Shown in pieces: positions 1-10,670 of a stretch of DNA of 22,171 nt. The stretch is taken from assembly GCA_000697455.1 (NCBI GenBank), contig JNET01030773.1, positions 1-22,171 of the forward strand. The letters are read 5' to 3'. Positions within the stretch are counted from its first letter, which is position 1, and the number at the start of each line of letters is the position of its first letter. Made by a program: the position numbers and the translations under genes. The stretch is from Basidiobolus heterosporus B8920. Its lineage: Eukaryota; Basidiobolomycota; Basidiobolomycetes; Basidiobolales; Basidiobolaceae. Under the pieces are notes generated by a model. That model was not told the origin of the DNA, did no database searches, and saw nothing but the letters and a program-made list of their open reading frames with translations.

Positions 1-2148
1 TTGGGATCTATCCAAAGATATTTAATTCATTCTTTACTCGTTCAATAGAGGTAGACAAACGTCGGGACGCATTCGCAGCTGTTCCTACGCTGAGTGATTT
101 TGAAGATGATGATTCTTATTCATTTGAGCACCGAAATGCCAACAAATCCAGTCCTTTTAAGGTATTGTGATTCTTCGATTTAATCAATGAGTGCTTATTC
201 ATTGAGCGGTATCCATTCCAGGTTTCCCCCAGAAGTTCCCCTAAATCACTAAGATACAGCCGTAGCTTCATTGAATCCTGTAGTGATAATGTAGATGAAG
301 ATAGTTTCCTGGGAGGTGAAAAAAGTTTCGAAGGATTCGGAGGCGACGACTTCGGGATTGATGTATGTATGCCCACTTTGATGATTTCAATCACTTGACA
401 CTCATAAATTGAAACTTGACTACGCAGGCCAAAGATGCAGTGTCTCAAATCGGTAATCTGAGTCGTATCTCGTTGGAATTAAACAAGAGACTTCACCAGA
501 CCGAAAAGAACCTCACCCTTTCAGTCCGACAGCACGAGGAGCGAATCTCAGAGCTTCAAACCCGTGTCGACGAAATGAAGTCCGAATTAGCGGTAAAAAA
601 ACGAGAGATCCAAGAGTTCAAGAGCAACGAGAAAGCGCATCTACAGCAAATTGCCATGGTATTACGTTGTTACATAGCGTTACCCCTCAGATCTTCTAAC
701 TATATCTTTTTTTTACTTAATGATAGCTGGAGTCAGAAATCGTTTCTATATCCAGAGTCCTCTCACATCACAAGAATCTGTACAGCGACTTGCGTCGACA
801 ATATGACGAAAAACGGGAAGAGACAGAAAAACTTCAGCATCAACTAAAAGTTCGAGAAGAGGAGCTCCTGAGATCTGAGATGGACATTGAGAACTTTTCA
901 GCAGAGCAAAAGAAATACCAACAAGAGCGTGCAGCATTCGAGACTCATGTCTCCAGACTGGAACAAGAGGTTGCATTCGCTCAAACGCTTGAGCAAGAAG
1001 TGGACGAGTTGAAGGAGGAAAACCAACACCTCAGGGATGTGGTTGATCGCTTACGACATGATTTGGATGATGCCATTAAAGGGGTCAACAAACCTGCGAA
1101 CATTACATATAAAGATCTCACGGAGATTTCTAACGTAGAAAGCGAGAAAAATTTACACTTCGAGTTATCCTCACTACTCGAGGATCAACCTAGTGGAATA
1201 TTCTCAAACTCACCAGATGACGACCAAATCCTACCTGTCCTAGAATCTGACAATTACTTGGATTCTCAAGGGCAGGATCGTAGCTATATTGCATATTTAG
1301 AAGATCAAAACACTCACTTTAAGACCGAAGCTGAGGATGCTTCTAGAAAATGGGAGAACGCGGTATACCAACTTCAAGAGGCTAAGAAGGCTATGTCCCT
1401 CGAGAGACAGTCGCTCCAGGAAGAGATAGACCGTTTGCGAAACAATGCCAGTGCCTACTCTACTCAAGAGATTGGAGTCCAATGCGACCACAAGAGTGAA
1501 TCTCTTACTACGTCAGGAGCCCAGACTGACGAAATTCCCCTATCGGTTGCTAGTAAAAGGCAACTTGCTGGCAAGCAGCTAGAGTCAGAAGTGGATCACG
1601 TAAAAGAAGAGAGCGATGAATTCCATCAAAACTTAGAAGTGGAGTACCAGAAACTGATCAATGATTTCAAAGCACAAGAAACCCTTATTCAGGAGTTGCT
1701 TTCTCATTCCGATAATTGCGAGCAAGTATCTGGCAGCTCAACTGGAGTTCTCCAAAGGATATCGCCGCCTCGAGCAAATTTAGCCCGCCGGCGGTATGAT
1801 GGACCTCTTGATTCTACCTCGAAAGCTTCGAGTGATCTCCTAAAACTAGCTAATTCCAACACCACTTTGGTGTCAAAATCACGTGGACATGGTACCGTTA
1901 CGGTGATACTGTATACTTTGGTCGTATACATTCTTGGAATTTTGACAACCATGTTCCTACAACAACCCATGATTGACCGTAAGGTTGAACAGCTGAGCAG
2001 CTCAAATGGTACAGCCGTGACATGGTACCCAGAGCCCTCCACTAGTCAACACCAACAGCAACAACCTCGCACTCGTCCTCTTGAGTATCTAATCTACTGG
2101 TTCCAAACTCTTGCTCAGGATGACGAGCTTGTCCAGATCCCTACTTAA
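1..2148 (+). CDS. Coiled-coil protein with C-terminal transmembrane segment (5'-truncated by window edge)
   Basis: Exons 1(frame from 3)-161, 222-362, 428-658 and 727-2148; all three introns are GT-AG and phase 0. The frame is open to the left edge, so the start lies outside; 650 residues are visible. The first ~100 residues are acidic and Ser-rich (disordered). A long Glu/Gln/Lys/Leu heptad-type coiled coil follows (about 428-1100, resuming 1280-1450 and 1560-1720). Near the C-terminus is a single hydrophobic span (about 1894-1962), followed by ~60 polar residues with a Gln-rich stretch. One membrane span after a long cytosolic coiled coil is the layout of KASH-type nuclear-envelope tethers, spindle-pole anchors or membrane golgins; I cannot choose between them. 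Two LC8-like motifs (GVQCD and GAQTD, 1474-1530) favour a dynein link. Exon structure is well supported; function is not known. Confidence 0.8.
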
Positions 2149-2502
2149 TGGAGTTGTCGGCGTCATATCCAGCATCAGTCTATTATCGTTGCCGAAGTGC
2201 AGAGTTACTTGTAACAGATTCCCAGGTGGAAACCACTGATTACCAGACGATTCTCGTGGTTCAGAACGATTTCTACTGAGCTGTTTTTATGAGTCGCATC
2301 ATCTAGCCCCGGTACGGCTTATGAATGACTTTATCATTTACAAGAGCAATCTATGTTTTTATTGAAACTGACTTCATCACGCTAAGTAATTTTCACAAGA
2401 CCCCATGTCCGTTCGTAACCTCTCACAGTAACATCACACTATCCTAATAACCATAAATTTCTTGGCCCATTTTCACTTATTTAATTATCTACATCGTGTC
2501 GG

Positions 2503-2508
2503 TTTATT
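2503..2508 (-). terminator. Poly(A) signal AATAAA for psf2
   Basis: TTTATT on the plus strand reads AATAAA on the minus strand, about 95 nt beyond the psf2 stop codon. It sits next to the opposing signal at 2519-2524. Confidence 0.4.
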
Positions 2509-2518
2509 TCCTCGACTC

Positions 2519-2524
2519 AATAAA
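2519..2524 (+). terminator. Poly(A) signal AATAAA for the coiled-coil gene
   Basis: This is a canonical AATAAA hexamer about 370 nt after the stop codon at 2148, and the only perfect one on this strand before the convergent gene. The hexamer is common in AT-rich DNA, so the call rests on its position. Confidence 0.4.
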
Positions 2525-2601
2525 GAGTTTACTAAACAGACGTAGCTTTGTTTACAACGGCTTTACATTAATGCATCGATTATCATGATCGTTGGACGGT
2601 C

Positions 2602-3482
2602 TCACTGTGAAAAGTTCGAACGGGAACGAGAGCGGGAGGTGTTGGAGTAAGCGTCCTGGGACTGGGAAGTGTATGGATCTTCCAGTGGTGTGAGTTTTCT
2701 TAATTCGTCGAAAGCACGCCCAAAGAAAGGACGAATCTCGTTGATCTCCATAAGACCAAGATTGTCCATCTTATTGAAAAAGTAAATATATCGCATCGTG
2801 TTCCATGAACGCATCAGATGTTTAACTTACCTGTAGGTAATCTGGATTTAAGGCGGTTAAACCATCTCTAGCTTTGCTTTGACGTACTTCTCGCAAGTCT
2901 TTTAGTAGTTTGCGTACACTTTCCGAGCGGGGAACGTCTTCAGAAGCGCTATTCATCGTAAAGCACCGTTAGAGTTGAAGTTAAAAAATGAAGAGTATGG
3001 AATCTATTACCTCTCCAATATCAAGTGCGCTATTTCCATGTAACGATAAGGTAATTCACTGAATTTACCTTCACTTTCTTCTTCTTCTAGTTTTTGGGTA
3101 AGATTCTCTTTGAAAACAAGGGTCAGTATGATAAACCACTGGATTTTTACAAAATATACGTCTTACCTACAGTCAGCCAAGAGGGCGGAATTATAGTACA
3201 TTTCTGTTGCTTTTTCAAAGTTAATGCTAACCACAAAGGCGTTTTTGTCTTTCCAGGGGGGCGGAATGGGCCACAACTTCCCTATACAATACGGGAAAAT
3301 GGTACGAATGAATTTTGCTGCTCTTTATAAATATGTAGCTTAAGTTTAAATTCCAGTTTTACCGAGATGAAGTCCAAAGTATCAATACGGAAATTAGGCA
3401 GAATCTCAATGGTTTCATTTTCCGCAAGAAACTCGATCTCTGCTGGTGTGAGCCCATGGGAAAGTGAACGTGGTAATGCCAT
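2602..3482 (-). CDS. PSF2: DNA replication complex GINS subunit Psf2
   Basis: Psf2 is a subunit of the GINS tetramer (Sld5-Psf1-Psf2-Psf3), which joins Mcm2-7 and Cdc45 to form the replicative CMG helicase. Five exons on the minus strand: 3363-3482, 3167-3281, 3011-3107, 2831-2948 and 2602-2769. They join in frame to 205 residues, close to the usual 185-215. Family landmarks are all present: the start MALPRSL with LTPAEIEFLAE and IxPNFRID; the GPFRPP turn; the PLWLAL-LK-KC-IIPPSWL block; the PYRYMEIAHLIL helix; and the C-terminal DNLGLMEINEIRPFF helix. A Ser/Arg-rich tail ends the protein. It is divergently transcribed from the TMEM97-like gene, 361 bp apart. The first exon alone gives a misleading readthrough into intron 1. 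Identification is firm. Confidence 0.96.
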
Positions 3483-3843
3483 TGTTAGACCTAACTATAC
3501 ACTTATCAAGGAGGAAATCAAGCGTGTGTGTCAACAATATTAAGTAACCATGTTTTTTGCATTCAGTCACCTAGATTGTTTACATTCATATGTTGACTGA
3601 TTTACATAATATTTGTATGGTATCGTAGTACATAGTATAGTACATGGTTTAGTAAGGTATGGTTAAGTATGCTGGCTTAAATATTTGGCTTGAATATTTA
3701 AAAATATCGCTTTCGGAGAATGATAATTAACTTGTTTAGTGTGGGTGCCAAAATGAATCTCCGAATTTCCAGACCTACTTAAGTTCGAACGATGGAAGAG
3801 TGCAACCTCTAACAAACATACGTTTTCGTCCTCGGTTTTAAAT
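3483..3843. promoter_or_regulatory. Divergent intergenic region between psf2 and the TMEM97-like gene
   Basis: This 361-bp AT-rich stretch between two start codons must carry both promoters. A run at 3676-3706 contains two near-identical AATATTT blocks (taaatattt, then gaatattta), and 3600-3670 has several GTA-rich short repeats. I see no convincing classical TATA position or coding sequence. Confidence 0.5.
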
Positions 3844-4465
3844 ATGGCTGGTCAGGCTGCGAAGACTTCTTTCAAAAAGTCTGGTTTGGACACTTTATTT
3901 GTAGGCTATTTTGTTAGTCACATCGTCTTCACCATTTTCTTCGATGTCCAGTGCATCTTTCCCAAGGAATGGTTTCCCAAATTTGCCGTAGATCTTTTAG
4001 GCCAAGTGATTATGGTCATCAAGGATCCTTTTCTTGCTATTACTGTTGGATATCCACAAGTAGCTCCTACCAAAATTCCCAATATGGTGTGGTTTCAATC
4101 AATGGTATATTTTGAAGCTTTTGTTCAACTGCCATTCTTCTTTTGGTATTTGTATGCGTATTACACAAGTAAGTAGCCACTCCTCCTATTCAAGTCACCA
4201 CCAACTCTACTGACACAACTATATTTCTTCGCTAATAGGAAACATAAATATACGCATCCCAGCCATTGTGTATGGTGCTCATGTCGCCACCACTTTAATT
4301 CCCATTCTCGCCGAGTTGTTTTTCAACCCTTATTTCGAGCAGACCCAAGAGCAGAAACTTATGACCGCAGCGATCTATCTCCCTTATTTCGTCATACCTT
4401 TATTGCTGGTATACCGCTATTCCCTTGATTTCCATGTAGTAAAGGCTAGCAAGAAAAAGCAATAA
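3844..4465 (+). CDS. TMEM97 / sigma-2 receptor-like EXPERA-domain membrane protein
   Basis: Two exons, 3844-4168 and 4239-4465 (phase-1 intron, GTAAGT...TAG), give 183 residues; human TMEM97 has 176. The four-helix EXPERA fold is visible: DTLFVGYFVSHIVFT with FFDVQ in and after helix 1, IKDPFL, then EAFVQLPFFFWYLYAYY, then RIPAIVYGAHVATTLIPIL and a fourth span at the C-terminus. The two acidic residues that line the ligand pocket in the animal protein are conserved (Asp34 in FFDVQ, Asp61 in KDP). The last four residues, KKKQ, fit a KKXX ER-retrieval signal, as in animal TMEM97. The family (TMEM97, TM6SF, EBP) handles sterols in the ER and endolysosome; a sterol-related role here is inferred from the family. 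A poly(A) hexamer lies 28 nt past the stop. Confidence 0.93.
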
Positions 4466-4492
4466 TTCATTCATTGGTTTTATTAAGAAAGT

Positions 4493-4498
4493 AATAAA
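4493..4498 (+). terminator. Poly(A) signal AATAAA for the TMEM97-like gene
   Basis: Canonical hexamer 28 nt after the stop codon at 4465; the spacing fits a short fungal 3' UTR. Confidence 0.5.
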
Positions 4499-4757
4499 CA
4501 CATTTCAGAACTAGACAACTAACTTTAAATCGATGACCCCAGGTTGAAGATGATTCGACCTAATCCTGTTGACGTTGTTGGGGCACCATATCATGACCAT
4601 TATGCGCTGATGCTCATTCAGTGTATCTTGTTCCTAGTATAGGAAAGGCGACAATTGGGGTGATCCAAATTTTCACCCTTTTCCAAACACGAAAAATCTC
4701 CAATCTTTCCCCCGCAACATTTCTTTCTTTACCACACTTAGTCTGTACTCCTTCAAT

Positions 4758-5181
4758 ATGTCTCTTGCCAATTACATTAAAAGTAATTCTTTCTTGAAGA
4801 AGATCTTTGTTCCATTGGGAAATGCTTACGCCAACGCCGCTGGCTATCGTAAATTAGGTATGGATTGCTATGACTTGTAGTTTTCTTTCTTCGCATCTAA
4901 ACACGGTGTCTTGCACAGGTTTACGCTATGACGATATTATTGCAGAGGAGAGTGATGTCGTAAGAGAAGCCCTCAGACGTCTTCCTGAAAAAGAGGCATA
5001 CGACAGAGCTTATCGCTTGCGTGTTGCCATGCAATGCAGTTTGAGTCACACTGAACTTCCTAAAGATAAGTGGACCAAGCCTGAAGAAGACATACGCTAT
5101 CTTCAACCTATTATTGATCAGGTCGAACAAGAAGTGGCCGAACGTGCGCAATTCGACACTCTCAAACCCGCCCGTAATTAG
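4758..5181 (+). CDS. QCR7: Cytochrome bc1 complex subunit 7 (Qcr7 / UQCRB, 14 kDa subunit)
   Basis: Qcr7 is a small matrix-facing subunit of respiratory complex III that binds cytochrome b and is needed for assembly. Exons 4758-4857 and 4919-5181 (phase-1 intron of 61 nt) give 120 residues, normal for the family. Landmarks: N-terminal helix with FVPLGNAYANAAGYRKLGLRYDDII, then EAYDRAYRLRVAMQCS, LPKDKWTKPEEDIRYL and a final helix DQVEQEVAERAQFD. The start follows from family length, and no upstream in-frame ATG is better. As for other Qcr7 proteins there is no cleavable presequence. A CCAAT pentamer in reverse (ATTGG, 4654-4658) lies ~100 bp upstream and could be a HAP-type respiratory element, but this is weak. 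A poly(A) hexamer follows at 5235. Confidence 0.95.
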
Positions 5182-5234
5182 TTCATTTAACACTCAAATA
5201 ACCCAAGTATGTTACGAAGTTCTCTTGGTGTTTG

Positions 5235-5240
5235 AATAAA
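5235..5240 (+). terminator. Poly(A) signal AATAAA for QCR7
   Basis: Canonical hexamer 54 nt after the QCR7 stop codon, before the convergent ribosomal protein gene. Confidence 0.5.
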
Positions 5241-5292
5241 CTTTTAGATCCGACATGCCCTGAATCCGTTACATATGTCCACAATACGGTGC

Positions 5293-5298
5293 TTTATT
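5293..5298 (-). terminator. Poly(A) signal AATAAA for RPS6
   Basis: TTTATT on the plus strand, 47 nt beyond the RPS6 stop codon on the minus strand. The two converging genes QCR7 and RPS6 each have their own signal about 55 bp apart. Confidence 0.45.
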
Positions 5299-5344
5299 TA
5301 AATAAACATGGTTTGTGTTAAGAATGTTTGAATTACTACAAGAT

Positions 5345-6246
5345 TTAGTTCTTGGCAGCAGAAGCGTGTTGAGAACTGAGTCTTCTCTTCTTGATCTCTT
5401 CCTTTCTCTCGCGTTGTTCCTTGACACGTTGGGCAAGGAGCTTGGCGTATTCAGCGGCAGCCTCCTTGGAAGCTTGAGAGTTCTTACGCTTAAGAGCGAT
5501 TCTGTGTCTCTTACGTTGGAGAGTGAGAGGAGTAACAAGACGTTGGATCTTAGGAGCCTTAGTGTAAGGCTTCTTCTCAGCGTTCTTGGGTTGGATCTCA
5601 CGACGGATGACGAACTTACGAACATCATCGTCCTTGGTAAGATTGAACATCTTTCTAAGCTTGGAAGCTCTCTTGGGACCCAAACGCTTGGGGACGGTGG
5701 TGTCAGTCAATCCTGGGAGCTCTTGTTCACCTTGCTTAACGATAACCAAGGAGAGAACAGAAAGATCAGAACCGACGATACAACCACGGACAGACTTTCT
5801 CTTGCGCTCACCGGTACGGCGAGGGCGGTAGCAAGAGTGGCCCTTGGACAAGAGAAGACGAACACGGTGGGGAAGAAGGATACCTTGCTTCATGGGGAAA
5901 CCTTGCTTGTCGTTACCACCGGTAATACGGAAAACGTATCCCTTGAATTCGTCACCAAGAGAGTCACCAGGAACTTCAGCGGACATACGTTTGTCATAGA
6001 AAGCACGACTGTACGAACGAAACATCAATAACTATTCGATAGAACGATTTGTATTCAAGCAACTCTACTTACACCTTGCGCTCATCATCAATTTCGATGG
6101 TCTTTTGGCAGCCAGTAGCTGGGTTGGCGATGTTCAACTAATAACAGAGGAGTTAATATCTTTGTTGAATTGAAGTACCCGAGATGCCAAACAAGGCTTA
6201 ACATAATAGATGGATACTGGGTAGATGGATCGCTAATTACCTTCAT
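5345..6246 (-). CDS. RPS6: 40S ribosomal protein eS6 (RPS6)
   Basis: Structural protein of the small cytosolic ribosomal subunit and a classic target of S6 kinase (AGC family) signalling. Three exons on the minus strand: 6241-6246 (only ATG AAG), 6073-6137 and 5345-6008. Together they give 244 residues, within the usual 236-250. Landmarks: [94 protein letters not shown], and a very basic C-terminal helix. The C-terminus carries RRLSSQHAS, which keeps the RRxSS phosphorylation site. A first exon of two codons is a known habit of ribosomal protein genes and is easily missed by gene finders. Shares a divergent upstream region with cullin-3. Confidence 0.97.
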
Positions 6247-6778
6247 ATTGGATGCGAAGAGTGCCCGTTGAACGTGCGTAAAAGAGAAGGTGCTAAATTC
6301 AAGTTTTCCCTTTTTTATGATGTGGTCTATTTGCCTCGATTTAGGGTATATCTGAATCACCCCATCTCTTGATTTGATCGAAATCTAGTTTCACGAGGTT
6401 TTTTTTCTTGATGTTGGCTTTGCCTTCATTTCAAACACATCACACTCAAGGTGAGGTACAAGATAGGATGAAATCATAATGATTGTATTATCCATGAATT
6501 AACTGCAGTTTTCTGTTAACTTAAACAACCTGGGAATGATGAATCACGTGGACTCATAAATACCTTTCCCTTTGATTCAGGTCACAATCAACGTCACTAA
6601 AATTAGCATTAACTAAATCACTCATTTTTTATACGCTTACTTTTAGATTGGCTAGCGTTATTTTTAATGGCTAATCGTAACTGCGCCCCTTTTATTTCAA
6701 TCGAATCTAGTTGCTGTTTAGTGAAGGCTCAATATATCAGTCACTCACCTACTCTTGCTCTTTATACTAAATTCTCCC
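6247..6778. promoter_or_regulatory. Divergent promoter region between RPS6 and CUL3
   Basis: This 532-bp stretch lies between the start codons of RPS6 (-) and CUL3 (+). It contains T-rich tracts (for example near 6390-6415), which are common in strongly expressed fungal ribosomal protein promoters. I could not identify a specific factor site and saw no coding sequence. Confidence 0.5.
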
Positions 6779-9700
6779 ATGTCGTACGTTAGTCCTAAAC
6801 CCAAAATTAGGATTAGAGCACCACCACGTAAAGTATGAAAATTTCCTTTCTCTTTTGATTCCAAGCTTCAACGAAATGGTCATATGAAGAATAATAGTCG
6901 TCATTAATAATCAGTTCTATTGCTTGAAAGGAATTCAACTTTTCAAGGAGTGACAAAAAAGAGCGGTTCTATCATTGAATCTATTTTTATTTTACTTTGT
7001 AAGAAACCAAATCACTGACAAATTCCTATTTTTCTTTTCATTTGCTTGGTTTACCCTATGTGTGTTCACCATATACCACCAACTTGCTCGTATCTAGGCG
7101 GTCACGGAAAAACATTCTGAAGAAAGTTGGGAGAAAATCTCTCAGGCGATACGTCAGATTTATTGTAAAAATGTATCTACTTTAAGCTTTGAAGAGCTTT
7201 ACCGTACTGCGTATAATATGGTTTTACACAAATGCGGGGAAAAATTATATACCGGTGTAAAAGGCGTTATTGCGGAACATTTGGAAGAAGAGACTATCAA
7301 CAAGATTGCTCCCGCATTCAATACCTCTGGTAATAGTAACGGTGGGATTTCTACTGGCGGTGTTAGTGGCATTACTTCCCTGAAAACGTTAAATGCAGTT
7401 TGGGCGGAACACGTAACATGTATGCGCATGATTAGAGATATCCTCTTATATATGGTAATGTCTTGTTGAGCCCTATTTTGCCTCATTTCATCTGAAAACT
7501 CAGTAGTATTAATGATTTCTAAACTCTAGGACCGTATCTACTCAGCAAAAACGCCTGATTGTCCTCCAGTTTATGACTTGGGCTTGTTTCTTTTTAGAGA
7601 TGAAGTACTTCGCTCTTCTAAGTTTTCTATCCAGCCACAACTAGTTGCAGTATTGCTTCAACAAATTCAGCGTGAAAGAGAGGGGGAAATGATCGACAGG
7701 GGTGTTATAAAGACCACTATCGATATGCTGCTGGATCTAGCTGACGACACCAATACATTCCTTACTGTGTACCAAGTGGATTTTGAAAACAAATTCCTCG
7801 AGTCAAGCACACAGTTCTATAGAGTTGAGGGACAGGCTATTATCGGTACGAGTGATGCCTCAGAATATTTGAAAAAGGTCTTGTATCACCTGAAACCACT
7901 CTCCATATTTCTGCACATATTTATTTGAAATATAGGTTGAAAAGCGACTGGCAGAAGAGGAGCAACGCTCTCAGCATTACTTATATTCTGGTACGGAACC
8001 AAAGATCCGGTCTATTATCGAGAAAGAAATGCTGGAGACGCATCTCAAGACCATTATTGATGTATGCGGCCGTACGGTTTAAATGTCATAAGCACCCGTC
8101 AGTCATATTAATCTTTTTGTGTTTTATTGAAGATGGAAAACTCCGGTTTGGTCGCTATGCTGACGAACAACAAAAATGAAGGTAAGTACATGTCCTGATT
8201 CTTCTAACTGAAAGTCAAACTCTCGAACACACTCTACTTTAGATATCCTTCTAATGTATAAACTACTCGCACGTATTCAAGCGGGACACGAAGAAATGAA
8301 GGCAACAATTAATCAGTACATAAAGAAAATTGGGGACACTTTAAATTCGAACTGTGAAGGAGTAGATACGGTCAGTTCTACTGGAAAAGGCCGTGGAGTT
8401 AACAACACAACTAGTATAGCACTAAGGTGGGTTCAGGATACGTTGGACCTGAAAGATAAATTCGATAAAATGCTGGAGCAGGCAACTGGGAGAGACAAAC
8501 AGTTCCAGATTGCAATTAATAACGTGAGATAGCCTCTATTCATATTCTCATGCACTGTTTTTTGATGAGCTTATATATACTCTTAGGCCTTCGAGTACTT
8601 CATAAATAGAAATCCAAGGAGTCCTGAGTATCTCTCACTTTTTATCGACGAAAATCTTAAGAAGGGACTCAAAGGGGTAAGCACGAATGAGGCATGATGC
8701 TTGGAATTTCAAACTTTACTCATCCGACTTTAGAAATCCGAAGAAGAAGTCGATCTACTTCTAGACAAAACGATAATAGTGTTTCGTTTCATAGAAGAGA
8801 AGGACGTCTTTGAGAGATATTATAAGCAACATCTAGCCAAACGCCTGTTAGCCAGTAGAAGCGTCTCTGATGATGCAGAGCGGGGAATGATCACCAAACT
8901 AAAGGTATGTCCAAAATTCCATTGGTAGCCCAGATAATGCCAAGTGCTAACCCCAGGATATTTGTAGATTGAATGTGGCTACCAATTCACCACTAAACTT
9001 GAGGGAATGTTTAATGATATGAGGCTGACTTCCGATACAATGTCGGATTTCAAGGAATTCATCAACAACTTGACAGACAACGAAGTAATTTACCGCAAAT
9101 CTTAACCATGTTTGCGCTATCTTAACTCACTTTTACACATATTAGGGCATGGCTATTGAACTTCATGTATCTGTTTTGACTTCTACTTTTTGGCCGGTCA
9201 ACGCTTTAGCTACCTCATGTATGCTTCCTCCTGAAGTCATGGCAGCCTGTCAGACCTTTGAAAACTTCTACCTGGGAAGGCACAGTGGACGCCGGCTTAC
9301 ATGGCAAACAAATCTGGTATGTCTTATAAGTATAGCATCAAAAATATGGCAAACTTAAGCTAGTTTATAGGGCTCGGCGGATATTCGAGCGCACTTCAAA
9401 ACTAAGAAACACGAGCTTAACGTATCTACTTACCAAATGATTATTCTGATGCTTTTCAACGATGTGGAGGAAGGAGAATACCTGACATACCAAGTAGAAT
9501 AGCTTGCTTGACATCCACATTCAGCAGTAGCTCTAACCCCAACTTTCCTTGTAGCAAATCAAGAGTGACTCGGAAATTCCAGAAAACGAGCTTAAACGCC
9601 ATCTTCAATCTCTAGCATGTGCCAAATACAAGATTTTATTTAAAGAACCCAGATCACGAGAGGTTCATGACACGGACCGATTCATGTTCAATGCAGATTT

Positions 9701-10073
9701 TAGCGCACCCCTGGCCCGTATCAAGATTCAAACCATTGCTAGTAAAGCGGAAAATGATGGAGAAAGAAAGGAAACACGTGAACGAGTTGATGAAGATCGT
9801 AAACATCAAATCGAAGCGGCTGCGGTGCGTATCATGAAAGACCGCAAAACCATGGAACACAACAACCTCATCTCGGAAATCACACGTCAACTATCTTCAC
9901 GCTTCCTGCCAAACCCCATGGACATAAAGAAACGGATTGAAGGGTTGATTGAACGCGAGTATTTGGAGAGATCCGAAACAGATCGGTAAGTGAATCAATT
10001 TACGTGTGAAATCAAGCATCAGTCATCTCACTTTCTTTGCCTTGATAGGAAAATCTATAACTACTTAGCTTAG
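6779..10073 (+). CDS. CUL3: Cullin-3, scaffold of BTB-adaptor Cullin-RING ubiquitin ligases
   Basis: Thirteen exons: 6779-6832, 7098-7454, 7530-7877, 7936-8061, 8133-8181, 8243-8523, 8587-8676, 8734-8904, 8968-9084, 9146-9316, 9371-9493, 9555-9985, 10049-10073. All have GT-AG introns and join in frame to 780 residues (human CUL3: 768). The N-terminal KIRIRAPP motif and [22 protein letters not shown] identify the CUL3 branch, which binds BTB adaptors. Cullin repeats fill the first half. The cullin-homology part follows ([39 protein letters not shown]), where Rbx1 and the E2 dock. The C-terminal winged helix has the neddylation site VRIMKDRK (Lys724), [15 protein letters not shown] and the terminal YNYLA. 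The last exon supplies only the final nine codons including stop. Intron 1 is 265 nt, far longer than the other introns (about 53-75 nt). A poly(A) hexamer is at 10141. Confidence 0.97.
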
Positions 10074-10670
10074 GCAGATCATGTGGTTTAGCGCTCAGCA
10101 ACCATTGTAATATTTCGTATAATTCACCTATGTCGAGAATAATAAATCCCAAGACCGTTAATTCAATAATAATCTGTTGCAAACCTACGAACTCACGAAA
10201 CCTTAACCACCTGCTAATTCCCACCACAACCAACTAAATCGGTTGGTATCACACGAGATTCGGACATCATAATCCCGAGTGCTATTTTCATTACAAGAAA
10301 CACTCAATTCTGGTCATAATTATAGCTTCCTATTGGTTGAAAACCATCTTACTCATTTGAGGATAGACGTGGCTACTTGAAAAAAACGCTGAATTGTTTA
10401 GAATGGTTTGAAATTGCTACATTTAAATCAAATCAGAGAGCAATCTTTATTTACTAAACATTTGGGCGAATTGTGGATCAATTTGATGTTGACACAACTT
10501 TCCAATGATTATCATACTCATGTAATCCTTTTAAATAATATCTGATTCTCATGCGGCAACTTTGAAAGGGGATCAAGACGAATGAGAGCAATTCCCGTTC
10601 ATTACTATATTGATACTACTTAGAAAGTCTGCTCTATTCAACCTGTACTTTTTATTGTTCAGACAAGTGA
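10074..10670. other. Intergenic region: CUL3 3' UTR and RhoGEF promoter
   Basis: This 597-bp stretch separates two genes on the same strand. It holds the CUL3 poly(A) signal, a short perfect stem (ACCAAC 10229-10234 with GTTGGT 10242-10247) of unknown meaning, and AT-rich DNA. Just before the next start codon a T-rich tract ends in TTCAG (10658-10662), a good splice acceptor. Because an in-frame TGA (10668-10670) directly precedes the ATG, any intron there would lie in the 5' UTR. No coding sequence seen. Confidence 0.5.
10141..10146 (+). terminator. Poly(A) signal AATAAA for CUL3
   Basis: Canonical hexamer 68 nt after the CUL3 stop codon. Confidence 0.45.

Larger units (their letters stand above)
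2149..2601. other. Convergent 3' intergenic region
   Basis: This 453-bp stretch separates the stop codon of the coiled-coil gene (+) from the stop codon of psf2 (-). I see no coding potential. It holds poly(A) hexamers for both converging transcripts, only 10 bp apart, so the two 3' UTRs probably overlap. Confidence 0.6.

Noticed and set aside
3483-3843. tRNA-like GTTCGAA segments here and near 2613
   Set aside because: No acceptor, D or anticodon stems can be paired around them; isolated matches to a T-loop are expected by chance.
5315-6031. Long open frame on the plus strand (238 codons) antisense to RPS6
   Set aside because: It mirrors the codon bias of the highly expressed RPS6 gene, has a Leu/Ser/Thr-rich composition without domain features, and RPS6 is certain on the other strand.
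6138-6240. snoRNA in the first intron of RPS6
   Set aside because: Ribosomal protein introns can host snoRNAs, but I saw no paired C/D boxes or H/ACA layout in these 103 nt.
10012-10233. Minus-strand frame of 73 codons behind CUL3
   Set aside because: It overlaps the last CUL3 intron and exon and has no recognisable features or splice context.
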